Notes under the pieces: model-generated
Database searches by the model: none
Seen by the model: the letters and a program-made list of their open reading frames with translations, nothing else
What the model was told of the DNA's origin: nothing
Translations under genes and position numbers: made by a program
Shown here: positions 6,399 through 12,659 of the stretch, piece by piece
Numbering within the stretch: position 1 is the first letter of the stretch
Layout of the letters: each line of letters begins with the position of its first letter
Source of the DNA: DATKSS01 sp035468355
Lineage (GTDB): Bacteria > Chloroflexota > Dormibacteria > Dormibacterales > Dormibacteraceae
Assembly (NCBI GenBank): GCA_035468355.1
Contig: DATITA010000013.1
Coordinates: 1-16,041 of the forward strand
Direction: 5' to 3'
Length of the DNA stretch: 16,041 nt

Positions 6399-7227
6399 GG
6401 CGGGGGAAATCCGGGTGCCCTTGAAGGAAGGGGACCTGATCCTGCTGGTCGACAAGGTCGGCCGCAGGCACCGCGTCCGCCTCAAGGCGGGGGAGAAGTA
6501 TTCGCTCCACACAGGGATCGTCAACCACGACGAGCTGATCGGCGGCCCCGAAGGGGTCATCGTCACAACGCAGACGGGCGCCCGCCTGCTGGCGGTGCGG
6601 CCCACGTTCGCCGAGCAGGTCACCGGCCGGGTGCGCCAGGCCCAGCCGATCTATCCCAAGGACATCGGGGCGATCCTGATCGGGGCGGACATCCACCCGG
6701 GCGCGAAGGTGCTCGAGGCTGGAACAGGGACCGGGGCGCTGACCCTGGCGGTGCTGCGAGCGATCGGCCCGGAAGGCCGCCTGGTCAGCTATGAGCAGCG
6801 AGAGGAGTTCCAGGCGGCGGCGAGAAAGGGGATCGTCGAGACCCTGGGGGGTGTGCCGGACAACCTGGAGCTGAAGCTCGGCGACGCTTACTTGGGTTTC
6901 GACGAGCGCGATTTCGACCGGGTGCTGCTGGATCTGCCTGAACCCTGGCAGGCGGTGCCCGGCGCCAAGCTGGCCTTGCGTCCGGGCGGGATCGTCTTCG
7001 CCTTCAGCCCGAACATCAGCCAGGTGCAGCGGTTCTTCGAGTGCCTGCGCGAGGTCCGGGGCTTTGGGATGCTCGATGTCTACGAGCTGCTGCAGCGGGG
7101 CTGGACGGTGCGGGGGCGTAGCCTGCGGCCGTCCCACCGCATGGTCGCCCACAGCGGCTTTTTGTGCTTTGCCCGGCGCCTGGCGGGCGACGACCTGTTC
7201 GAACCGGAGGGGGAAGGTTTCCGTTGA
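6391..7227 (+). CDS. trmI: tRNA (adenine-58-N1)-methyltransferase, TrmI family
   Basis: This family methylates N1 of adenine 58 in the T-loop of tRNAs and acts as a tetramer. The 278-aa sequence has the small N-terminal beta domain (about residues 1-80, including KYSLHTGIVNHDELIG) and then the SAM-binding domain. Motif I is VLEAGTGTGALT (107-118), followed by YEQREEF. The catalytic-region motif is LLDLPEPW. The C-terminal half has the HSGFLCFARR end typical of the family. It starts inside the end of the upstream methyltransferase gene (8-bp overlap). Its TGA lies within a possible -35 box for the following toxin-antitoxin operon. Confidence 0.92.
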   Translation: MDRAGEIRVPLKEGDLILLVDKVGRRHRVRLKAGEKYSLHTGIVNHDELIGGPEGVIVTTQTGARLLAVRPTFAEQVTGRVRQAQPIYPKDIGAILIGADIHPGAKVLEAGTGTGALTLAVLRAIGPEGRLVSYEQREEFQAAARKGIVETLGGVPDNLELKLGDAYLGFDERDFDRVLLDLPEPWQAVPGAKLALRPGGIVFAFSPNISQVQRFFECLREVRGFGMLDVYELLQRGWTVRGRSLRPSHRMVAHSGFLCFARRLAGDDLFEPEGEGFR

Positions 7228-7278
7228 GAAAGGACACCAACAGCGGTAAGCTTGACTCAGCATGAAACAAGTCAAGCT
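7224..7278 (+). promoter_or_regulatory. Promoter and inverted-repeat operator of the AbrB/PIN module
   Basis: TTGAGA (7224-7229), a 17-nt spacer and TAAGCT (7247-7252) form a candidate promoter whose start would fall at or just before the antitoxin ATG at 7262. A perfect 9-bp inverted repeat, AGCTTGACT (7249-7257) and AGTCAAGCT (7270-7278), straddles the ATG with a 12-nt spacer and overlaps the -10. It could be an autorepression operator or an mRNA hairpin hiding the start codon. Confidence 0.55.
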
Positions 7279-7528
7279 CCAGCGCAGACGCGGCTTCACC
7301 CGCCTGTCCGGCAAGCGGCAGGTGACGCTGCCGCTCCACGTCGTGAATCAGCTTGGCCTCGAGCCTGGTGATGAGTTGAAGGTGGATACCGAAGACGGGC
7401 GCGTGGTGCTCACGCGGCAGGAGGGCGTGGCTGTGCGCCGCCTGAAGGCGATCCACGAGATGGCCGGCACGCTTTCCGGAATCTGGAAGCCGGGCGACCT
7501 CGATCGCCTCCGCGACGAGTGGCGCTGA
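7262..7528 (+). CDS. AbrB/SpoVT-type antitoxin (MazE/VapB-like)
   Basis: This 88-aa protein is the likely antitoxin for the downstream PIN ribonuclease. Residues 13-52 (TRLSGKRQVTLPLHVVNQLG, then LEPGDELKV and a GRVVLTR strand) form the swapped-hairpin AbrB DNA-binding fold. The C-terminal 30 residues are polar with several aromatics and charges, as expected for the toxin-binding tail of such antitoxins. There is no ribosome-binding site upstream, and the TAAGCT hexamer lies 9 nt before the ATG, so a leaderless transcript is likely. It overlaps the toxin gene by 10 bp. An inverted repeat across its start suggests self-repression. Confidence 0.88.
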   Translation: MKQVKLQRRRGFTRLSGKRQVTLPLHVVNQLGLEPGDELKVDTEDGRVVLTRQEGVAVRRLKAIHEMAGTLSGIWKPGDLDRLRDEWR

Positions 7529-7908
7529 TCGTTATAGACGCAAGCGTCGTAATCGCTTTGCTGGACCCCGCGGACGCCCTCCACCCGGCCGCCAGACGCG
7601 CACTCGAACGGGTAGCTGAAGCCGACCTTGCGATTCCGGCCTCCGCACTGGCCGAAACCCTCGTCGCGCCGGCTCGTGCGGGCAGGCTCGAAGAGGCCCG
7701 CAGGAGCATCCGAGCACTTGAGCTCCGAGTCGCCGATACCGGAGAAGAGGTCGCCGTCGAGGCCGCCCGCCTGCGTGCAGGGCATCGCAGCCTGCGTCTA
7801 CCCGACGCCCTGGTCCTCGCTACTGCGGCGGTGCTCGGTGCCGATGTCGTGCTCACCGGCGACGCAAGCTGGGGTGCGTTATCGCCGCAGGTGAGAGTAA
7901 TTGACTGA
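7519..7908 (+). CDS. PIN-domain ribonuclease toxin (VapC-like)
   Basis: This is a 129-aa PIN-domain protein, probably the toxin that cleaves RNA in a metal-dependent way. The acidic residues expected in the active site are Asp7 (VIDASVV), Glu46 (LAETLV), Asp96 (RLPDALVLATA) and Asp115 (LTGDASW). The GTG start at 7519 overlaps the antitoxin stop by 10 bp, which fits translational coupling and keeps toxin below antitoxin. The antitoxin is AbrB-type, one of several classes that pair with VapC. The toxin assignment is from family and context; the RNA target is unknown. Confidence 0.88.
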   Translation: MALIVIDASVVIALLDPADALHPAARRALERVAEADLAIPASALAETLVAPARAGRLEEARRSIRALELRVADTGEEVAVEAARLRAGHRSLRLPDALVLATAAVLGADVVLTGDASWGALSPQVRVID

Positions 7909-7977
7909 TATCCGAAACCCTGCTCCGAACGCAGCGGCGCCGGGCGATCACTGTCGGCGTGAAAGGAAACATTCCAA

Positions 7978-8529
7978 ATGAGATGGATCGTCCACGGCGA
8001 ACGAGCGGTGTATCGGAGCCCTTGGGTTTCGCTAGCGCTGGTCGATGTCGAAGTGCCTGGCGGCGATCGCTTCGAGCACCACGTCGTGCGCATGCCCGGC
8101 GAGGCGTCCGGCGTGGTCGTATATGACCAAGGCCGCGTTCTGCTGATCCACCGGCATCGCTTCATCACCGACAGCACGGGCTGGGAGATCCCCGCTGGGC
8201 GCGTGGAAGTGGGCGAGAACGCCGTGGAGGGCGCCGAGCGGGAGACGCTGGAGGAGACTGGTTGGCGCCCCGGGCCCCTCAAACTGCTTTTCTCGTATTT
8301 CCCATCGGTCGGCCTGCTCGACCAGAAGTTCAACGTCTTTTTGGCCGAAGGCGCCCACCGCATCGGGGCTCCCGCGGATACCAGCGAGTCCGATCGGGTC
8401 GAGTGGCTGCCGGTGGCGGACCTGCCCGCCCTCATTCGAGAGCGCGAGATCACGGACGGCTACAGCCTGACCGCGCTCCTGTGGTTTCTCCAGTTTCAGG
8501 GGCCAGTAACCGAACCGCGCCTACCTTGA
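7978..8529 (+). CDS. NUDIX hydrolase (ADP-ribose pyrophosphatase-like)
   Basis: This 183-aa protein has a full Nudix box at residues 74-96: Gly74, Glu80, Arg88-Glu89, Glu92-Glu93 and Gly95, the GX5EX7REUXEEXGU pattern with Thr at the first U position. The N-terminal GERAVYRSPWVSL and the central TGWEIPAGR segments are typical of ADP-ribose or related nucleoside-diphosphate hydrolases, but the substrate is not certain. AAAGGA about 10-11 nt before the ATG gives a conventional ribosome-binding site, unlike most neighbours. It sits between two toxin-antitoxin modules, and its 3' end overlaps the convergent PIN gene by 9 bp. Confidence 0.9.
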   Translation: MRWIVHGERAVYRSPWVSLALVDVEVPGGDRFEHHVVRMPGEASGVVVYDQGRVLLIHRHRFITDSTGWEIPAGRVEVGENAVEGAERETLEETGWRPGPLKLLFSYFPSVGLLDQKFNVFLAEGAHRIGAPADTSESDRVEWLPVADLPALIREREITDGYSLTALLWFLQFQGPVTEPRLP

Positions 8530-8925
8530 CAGCATCGTGACCAGCGCGGCGGGATCATGTATCGGAAGAGCCGGCGCCAGGGCCAGAAGATGGCGGTCAC
8601 CTGAAACCAGGACCGAGGAACTCGTCCTCGCGAGGGCGATGAGGTAGTCGTCGCCTCGATCGGCCGAGACACCCGGCGGGTCGGGCTCGTCCTCAACCAC
8701 CGACGCCGTCACCCGGATCAACTGGATGAACTCGGCCGCGTCCTGGTCCAAGATCCGATCCCTGAGCTTGGGATACTGCAGCGTCTGGGCAAGCTCCGCC
8801 AGCAGGTGTTCTGACACGACGAGCTCGAACGCGCCTTCGAGCCACAGCGCGACCAGGCGCCCCGGTGCGCCAACCCTCGACAGTAGCGCCGAAACAAGAA
8901 CGTTGACGTCGAGGACGACCCTCAA
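8521..8925 (-). CDS. PIN-domain toxin (COG1569-type)
   Basis: This 134-aa PIN-domain protein is the likely RNase toxin of the second module. Conserved acidic positions are Asp6 (VVLDVNVLVSALL), Glu44 (LLAELAQTL), Asp92/Asp93 (RGDDYLIALA) and Asp110 (LVSGDRHLL). The DVNVLVSALLSRVGAPG start and the RGDDYLIALA segment fit the putative-toxin PIN_3 group. The start appears to be a TTG at 8925, directly after the antitoxin TGA (TGATTG). It converges on the NUDIX gene with a 9-bp overlap of the two 3' ends. No target can be deduced. Confidence 0.87.
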   Translation of the reverse strand: MRVVLDVNVLVSALLSRVGAPGRLVALWLEGAFELVVSEHLLAELAQTLQYPKLRDRILDQDAAEFIQLIRVTASVVEDEPDPPGVSADRGDDYLIALARTSSSVLVSGDRHLLALAPALPIHDPAALVTMLSR

Positions 8926-9159
8926 TCAGCGAGGGCGGCGGGGTCTTGACGAATGCTGCGCCTCGACGGCCAGGTCCATCGACTCCTCTTGGCCCAGTTC
9001 GTTCCTTGACCACAGGCGATCGAGGAGGTCCAATCCGAGGGACCGCCGAATCGCATCCTCGATCACCTCGCTGTCGCCCTTGCCCAGGCGGGCGGCGCGC
9101 ACCTTCACCCACCTGAGGACCTCCTCATTTAGAGTGACGGTGGTCCGAATCTTGGACAT
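8926..9159 (-). CDS. Ribbon-helix-helix antitoxin (CopG-like)
   Basis: This 77-aa protein begins with a ribbon-helix-helix DNA-binding domain: the strand IRTTVTLNEE (residues 4-13), then the helices LRWVKVRAARLG and SEVIEDAIRRSLG. The remaining polar tail (about residues 45-77, ending RPRRPR) probably binds the toxin. Its stop codon abuts the PIN toxin start. TATGAT lies 6 nt before the ATG with no ribosome-binding site. The repeats at 9164-9183 overlap that hexamer and are a natural operator candidate for this protein. Confidence 0.85.
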   Translation of the reverse strand: MSKIRTTVTLNEEVLRWVKVRAARLGKGDSEVIEDAIRRSLGLDLLDRLWSRNELGQEESMDLAVEAQHSSRPRRPR

Positions 9160-9163
9160 CTTT

Positions 9164-9183
9164 GCATCATAGCATCACGATGC
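9164..9183 (-). promoter_or_regulatory. Promoter/operator of the RHH/PIN module
   Basis: On the plus strand, GCATCA occurs twice 2 bp apart (9164-9169 and 9172-9177), followed by the inverted half GATGC (9179-9183); 9172-9183 is a perfect 5-bp-arm palindrome with a 2-nt centre. The minus-strand -10 candidate TATGAT (9171-9166) lies inside the repeats. Short tandem half-sites are typical ribbon-helix-helix targets. Confidence 0.5.
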
Positions 9184-9199
9184 GTGCAGGCCCCCGGAA

Positions 9200-9244
9200 C
9201 CGGCTTCGCCGTCGCCCCCATCCACCTCACCGGGGCGAAGCCGG
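9200..9244. repeat. Long-arm inverted repeat upstream of mdh
   Basis: Perfect 11-bp arms CCGGCTTCGCC (9200-9210) and GGCGAAGCCGG (9234-9244) enclose a 23-nt loop in the divergent gap between the antitoxin and malate dehydrogenase genes. No T-run follows it. It may be a repeat element or a regulatory structure. Confidence 0.5.
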
Positions 9245-9304
9245 CGGGCCGGTACATCGACCCTCATCCGATCGTGCCCCCCGCGGCACGCGACGTCTCC
9301 CCGC

Positions 9305-9310
9305 TAGCAT
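9305..9310 (+). promoter_or_regulatory. Candidate -10 of mdh
   Basis: TAGCAT lies 9 nt before the mdh ATG, and there is no Shine-Dalgarno sequence in between (TCTTCTGTC). This fits a leaderless transcript. No convincing -35 was seen. Confidence 0.45.
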
Positions 9311-9319
9311 TCTTCTGTC

Positions 9320-10318
9320 ATGGGCGAGAGCGCGCGCAGGCCAGTCCACGTAACGGTCACAGGAGCCGCCGGCCAGATCGGCTACGCCCTGGTCTTTCGC
9401 ATCGCGTCGGGCCAGCTCCTGGGTCCGAACCAGCCGGTCGTCCTGCGCATGCTGGAGATCGAACCCGCGCTCAAGTCTCTCGAGGGCGTGGCCATGGAGC
9501 TCGACGACTGCGCCTTCCCGCTGCTGCACGACATGGTCCTCACCAGCAAGACCGAAGAGGCGTTTGACGGGGCGTCGTGGGCGCTGCTGGTGGGCTCGAT
9601 CCCGCGCAAAGCGGGCATGGAGCGCGGCGACCTGCTGTCGGTCAACGGGGGGATCTTCGGCCCGCAGGGCAAGGCGATCGCCAAGAAGGCGGCGAGCGAC
9701 GTCCGGATCCTGGTGGTGGGCAACCCGTGCAACACCAACTGCTATATCGCGCGCTCCAACGCCCCCGAGATCCCGGCCGAGCGCTGGTTTGCGATGACTC
9801 GGCTCGACGAGAACCGCGCCAAGACTCAGCTCGCCAAGAAGGCGGAGGTGCCGGTGTCCGTGGTCACCAACCTGGCGATCTGGGGCAACCACTCGGCGAC
9901 GCAGTACCCGGACGCGCGCAACGCGCGCATCGCCGGGGTGGCGGTGCAGGACGTGATCTCCGACCACGGCTGGCTCAAGCACAAGTTCATCGAGACCATC
10001 CAGAAGCGGGGGGCGGCCGTGATCGAGGCGCGCGGCGCGTCGTCGGCGGCGTCGGCGGCCAACGCAGTGATCGATTCGGTCAACAGCATCCGCAACCCGA
10101 CGGCCTGGGGCGACTGGCATTCGCTGGCCGTCGTGAGCCATGGCGAGTACAGCGTGCCGGAGTGGTTGCAGTTCGGTTTCCCCGTCAAGTCGGACGGAGA
10201 GCGGTGGGAGGTCGTCGAGGGCCTGGAGCACGACGACGAGGCTAAGGAGAGGATCAGGGTCACCACCGAGGAGCTCGTGCAGGAGCGCGAGCTGGTCAAG
10301 GAGCTGGTTCCTAGCTAG
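9320..10318 (+). CDS. mdh: Malate dehydrogenase
   Basis: This enzyme interconverts malate and oxaloacetate with NAD(H) in the citric acid cycle. The 332-aa protein has the nucleotide-binding motif TGAAGQIGY (residues 14-22) and Glu46, which favours NAD. The substrate arginines are Arg96 and Arg102 (PRKAGMER) and Arg161. The catalytic pair is Asp163 (TRLDENRA) and His191 (WGNHSATQYPD). The WGNHSATQYPD form is that of the MDH type 2 group found in actinobacteria, many proteobacteria and relatives. The length fits the family. The gene stands alone, flanked by a structured upstream gap and a small antisense ORF downstream. Confidence 0.96.
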   Translation: MGESARRPVHVTVTGAAGQIGYALVFRIASGQLLGPNQPVVLRMLEIEPALKSLEGVAMELDDCAFPLLHDMVLTSKTEEAFDGASWALLVGSIPRKAGMERGDLLSVNGGIFGPQGKAIAKKAASDVRILVVGNPCNTNCYIARSNAPEIPAERWFAMTRLDENRAKTQLAKKAEVPVSVVTNLAIWGNHSATQYPDARNARIAGVAVQDVISDHGWLKHKFIETIQKRGAAVIEARGASSAASAANAVIDSVNSIRNPTAWGDWHSLAVVSHGEYSVPEWLQFGFPVKSDGERWEVVEGLEHDDEAKERIRVTTEELVQERELVKELVPS

Positions 10319-10440
10319 ATCCAGCGCTCCGGTCGGCCGGCCGACCTCGGGTCGAGGCCCCACTGGCGCGAGTCCACGCCCCAACGCCACGCGGCGATGT
10401 CGAACAGGGCCAGGGCAACCAACGCCACGAGCAGCACCAC
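10315..10440 (-). CDS. Possible small single-span membrane protein
   Basis: A small minus-strand frame ends with one hydrophobic helix (VVLLVALVALALFDIAAW) followed by a charged tail, WGVDSRQWGLDPRSAGRPERWI. I do not recognise a named family, but a helix plus a D-S-R and Trp-rich tail looks like a real short membrane protein rather than random frame. The GTG at 10440 gives 41 aa. The frame opens back to an ATG at 10518, but that extension falls in a palindromic repeat and reads as Arg-rich junk. No clear ribosome-binding site is present. It overlaps the mdh stop by 4 bp, tail to tail. This is most of the content of the 232-bp gap between mdh and chlD. Confidence 0.4.
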   Translation of the reverse strand: MVLLVALVALALFDIAAWRWGVDSRQWGLDPRSAGRPERWI

Positions 10441-10508
10441 GCCAGGTACAACTCGAATTCGAGACGTTTCGTTCCGCGCCAATGGACCCAGCCGGCACTG
10501 TCGCCGGG

Positions 10509-10527
10509 TTCCCCGCATTGCGGGGAA
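10509..10527. repeat. REP-like palindromic element, second copy
   Basis: Arms TTCCCCGC and GCGGGGAA flank the 3-nt loop ATT and are followed by GTGACC. The core and the downstream GT match the copy inside nuoE (1818-1840). It ends 10 bp upstream of the chlD -10 candidate, so it would occupy the -35 region of that promoter. Confidence 0.6.
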
Positions 10528-10537
10528 GTGACCAATC

Positions 10538-10543
10538 TAATCT
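10538..10543 (+). promoter_or_regulatory. Candidate -10 of the chelatase genes
   Basis: TAATCT lies 7 nt before the GTG at 10551, with no ribosome-binding site between them. This fits a leaderless transcript and supports that start codon over the longer open frame. Confidence 0.45.
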
Positions 10544-10550
10544 TGGCGAT

Positions 10551-12647
10551 GTGAGCGTCAAGCTCGACCGCCACTCATTTCCCTTCACTGCGATCGTCGG
10601 CCAGGACTCGATGAAGCTGGCCCTGATCCTCAACGCGGTGATGCCAACCATCGGCGGAGTGCTCATCCGGGGCGAGAAGGGGACCGGCAAGTCGACCGCC
10701 GTCCGCGCCCTCGCCCGCCTGCTCCCCGAGCACGACGTGGTCGAGGGGTGCCATTTCGGCTGCGACCCCCATGACCCCGAGGCCTTGTGCGCCGACTGCC
10801 GCGCCCGCTTGAAGGCGGCCGGCATGCTGCCCCACCACAAGCGGCGGATGCGCGTCGTCGAGCTGCCCATCAACGCGTCCGAGGACCGAGTGGTGGGAAC
10901 CATCGACATCGAGGCCGCGCTGCGCACCGGGGCAAGGCGTTTCGAGCCCGGGGTGCTGGCCGAGGCCAACCGCAACATCCTGTACGTCGACGAGGTCAAC
11001 CTGCTCGACGACCACCTGGTCGACGTGCTGCTGGACGCGGCGGCCATGGGCGTCAACGTCGTGGAGCGTGAAGGTGTGTCCTTTGCGCACCCATCGAGAT
11101 TCATCCTGGTCGGCACCATGAACCCCGAGGAGGGAGAGTTGCGGCCGCAGCTCCTCGACCGGTTCGGACTCTGCGTCGACGTCGAGGGCATCCGCGACCC
11201 CGACCAGCGCGTCCTCATCGCCGAGCGCGACGCCGACTTCAAGCGGGGCGACCACGAGTTTGCCAACGAGTTCGCTGCAGCCGACGCCAACCTCTCGCGC
11301 GCCCTGGCCGAGGCGATCGGGCGTGTCAGAGAGGTGCGCGTCAGCCCCGGCCACGCCCGGCTCATCTCCTCCATCTGCGTCGAAGCGGAGGTGCTCGGTC
11401 ACCGCGCGGACGTGGTCATCGACCACGCCGCCAGGGCTCTCGCCGCCTACCGCCGCCATCGATCGCCGACGCGGGAGGACATCTACGACGCCGCCACTCT
11501 CGCGCTCGCGCACCGGGCGCGCCAGCCGGTCAGCCGCGATCCGGACGAATCGAGCTCCTCGGAGCCTGGCGAGGAGCAGGAGGGCAACAAGCCTGCCGAG
11601 TCTGAAAGCGGTGAGCCGCAGGCGTCCGAGAGCGACGCCGCGTCGGAGGCCTCGGCGGACCCGAGCTCGAGCGCCGCGGATTCCGGCGAGCAGTCAGCAG
11701 GCAGCGACCAGGGGATGACGACGGGCGGCGCGAGCGGCCACGAGTCGGCGCCCGACGCTGTCGAGACCTTCAACCTCAAGCGCATCGACCTGCCGCGGCA
11801 GCGTCGCGTGCGCAAGCAGGGCGGGAAGCGCTCGGCGAGCCAGACACCGGACCGACGCGGACGTTACGTGCGCGCCGAGCCTAGGGCGAAGGTGAACGAC
11901 CTCGCCATCGACGCGACGGTGCGCGCAGCCGCCCCCATGCAGAAGGATCGCGGGCGCCTGGCGGGCGAGCGGTTGAAGCTCGAGCGCGAAGACCTGCGCC
12001 AGAAGGTCCGCGAACGGAAAATCGGAAACCTAATCGTGTTCGTGGTCGACGCCTCCGCGTCGATGGACGCAGAGCAGCGCATGGCCGCGACCAAGGGCGC
12101 CATCCTTTCCCTGCTGCAGGACGCGTACGTGCGGCGCGACCGCGTCGCGGTGGTGATCTTCAAGAACCGGACCGCCGAGGTCGTCCTGCGCCCGACCTCC
12201 AGCGTTTCGCTCGCGCGCCGGCGGCTGGAGAGGCTGTCGGTGGGCGGGACGACGCCCCTGACGCACGGGCTGATGGCCGGTTACAAGGTGGTCAAGACCG
12301 AGCTCATGCGCGATCCGACCATCCGCCCTCTGCTGGTCCTCATCAGCGACGGCCGCGGCAACATCTCGATGTTTAAGGAGGAGCCGCTCGTCGAGGCGCA
12401 GAAGGTGGCCGGCCTCATCGAGGCCGAGAACATCGACGCGCTGGTGATCGACTCGGCTCGCGACTACAGCCACCTGCCCTCGGTGCAGCACCTCGCTCGC
12501 GTGGCGCCGATGTACCAGACGTACGCCATCAACGCGTGCGCCGACCTCGCGGAGCGAATGGGCGCGCGCTACTACGGCCTCTACGACCTTTCCCGCGACG
12601 AGATCGCCTCCGCGGTGGAGAGGGAGCTCGGCAGAAGTGGCCGGTAG
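10551..12647 (+). CDS. Magnesium/cobalt chelatase-type AAA+ and VWA protein (ChlD-like)
   Basis: In metal chelatases the D subunit bridges the AAA+ motor and the large catalytic subunit during ATP-driven insertion of Mg or Co into a tetrapyrrole. This 698-aa protein has an intact AAA+ domain (residues 1-320): Walker A GEKGTGKS (41-48), Walker B ILYVDEVN (143-150) and a four-Cys insert at 67, 71, 80 and 83. A Ser/Glu/Asp-rich linker (325-405) follows, then a VWA domain (490-698) with the metal-site motif DASAS (500-504), a GGTTPL loop (565-570) and ISDGRG (598-603). The GTG at 10551 is chosen because SVKLDRHSFPF aligns with the start of the next gene; the open frame back to 10140 is out-of-frame mdh. 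No ChlH/CobN gene is in view, so the substrate is unknown. Other roles as an AAA+/VWA chaperone pair remain possible. Confidence 0.88.
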   Translation: MSVKLDRHSFPFTAIVGQDSMKLALILNAVMPTIGGVLIRGEKGTGKSTAVRALARLLPEHDVVEGCHFGCDPHDPEALCADCRARLKAAGMLPHHKRRMRVVELPINASEDRVVGTIDIEAALRTGARRFEPGVLAEANRNILYVDEVNLLDDHLVDVLLDAAAMGVNVVEREGVSFAHPSRFILVGTMNPEEGELRPQLLDRFGLCVDVEGIRDPDQRVLIAERDADFKRGDHEFANEFAAADANLSRALAEAIGRVREVRVSPGHARLISSICVEAEVLGHRADVVIDHAARALAAYRRHRSPTREDIYDAATLALAHRARQPVSRDPDESSSSEPGEEQEGNKPAESESGEPQASESDAASEASADPSSSAADSGEQSAGSDQGMTTGGASGHESAPDAVETFNLKRIDLPRQRRVRKQGGKRSASQTPDRRGRYVRAEPRAKVNDLAIDATVRAAAPMQKDRGRLAGERLKLEREDLRQKVRERKIGNLIVFVVDASASMDAEQRMAATKGAILSLLQDAYVRRDRVAVVIFKNRTAEVVLRPTSSVSLARRRLERLSVGGTTPLTHGLMAGYKVVKTELMRDPTIRPLLVLISDGRGNISMFKEEPLVEAQKVAGLIEAENIDALVIDSARDYSHLPSVQHLARVAPMYQTYAINACADLAERMGARYYGLYDLSRDEIASAVERELGRSGR

Positions 12648-12650
12648 TAT
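12645..12650 (+). promoter_or_regulatory. Possible internal -10 between the chelatase genes
   Basis: TAGTAT lies 9 nt before the chlI-like ATG. Its TAG is also the stop codon of the upstream gene. The 12-nt gap has no ribosome-binding site, so the second gene may have its own leaderless transcript, or may rely on reinitiation. Confidence 0.35.
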
Positions 12651-12659
12651 TCGATTTAC

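Noticed and set aside
10140..10550. N-terminal extension of the ChlD-like frame back into mdh
   Set aside because: It reads the end of mdh out of frame as Arg/Ser-rich sequence. The alignment with the ChlI-like protein begins at the GTG at 10551.
9227..11374. 715-codon minus-strand open frame across mdh and chlD
   Set aside because: It spans two well-supported genes and their gap. Its composition is Arg/Ser/Pro-rich shadow with no motif.
11520..11765. Acidic Ser/Glu-rich stretch in the ChlD-like gene as a repeat or insertion
   Set aside because: An acidic or Pro-rich linker between the AAA+ and VWA domains is normal for ChlD/BchD, and no nucleotide repeat unit is visible.
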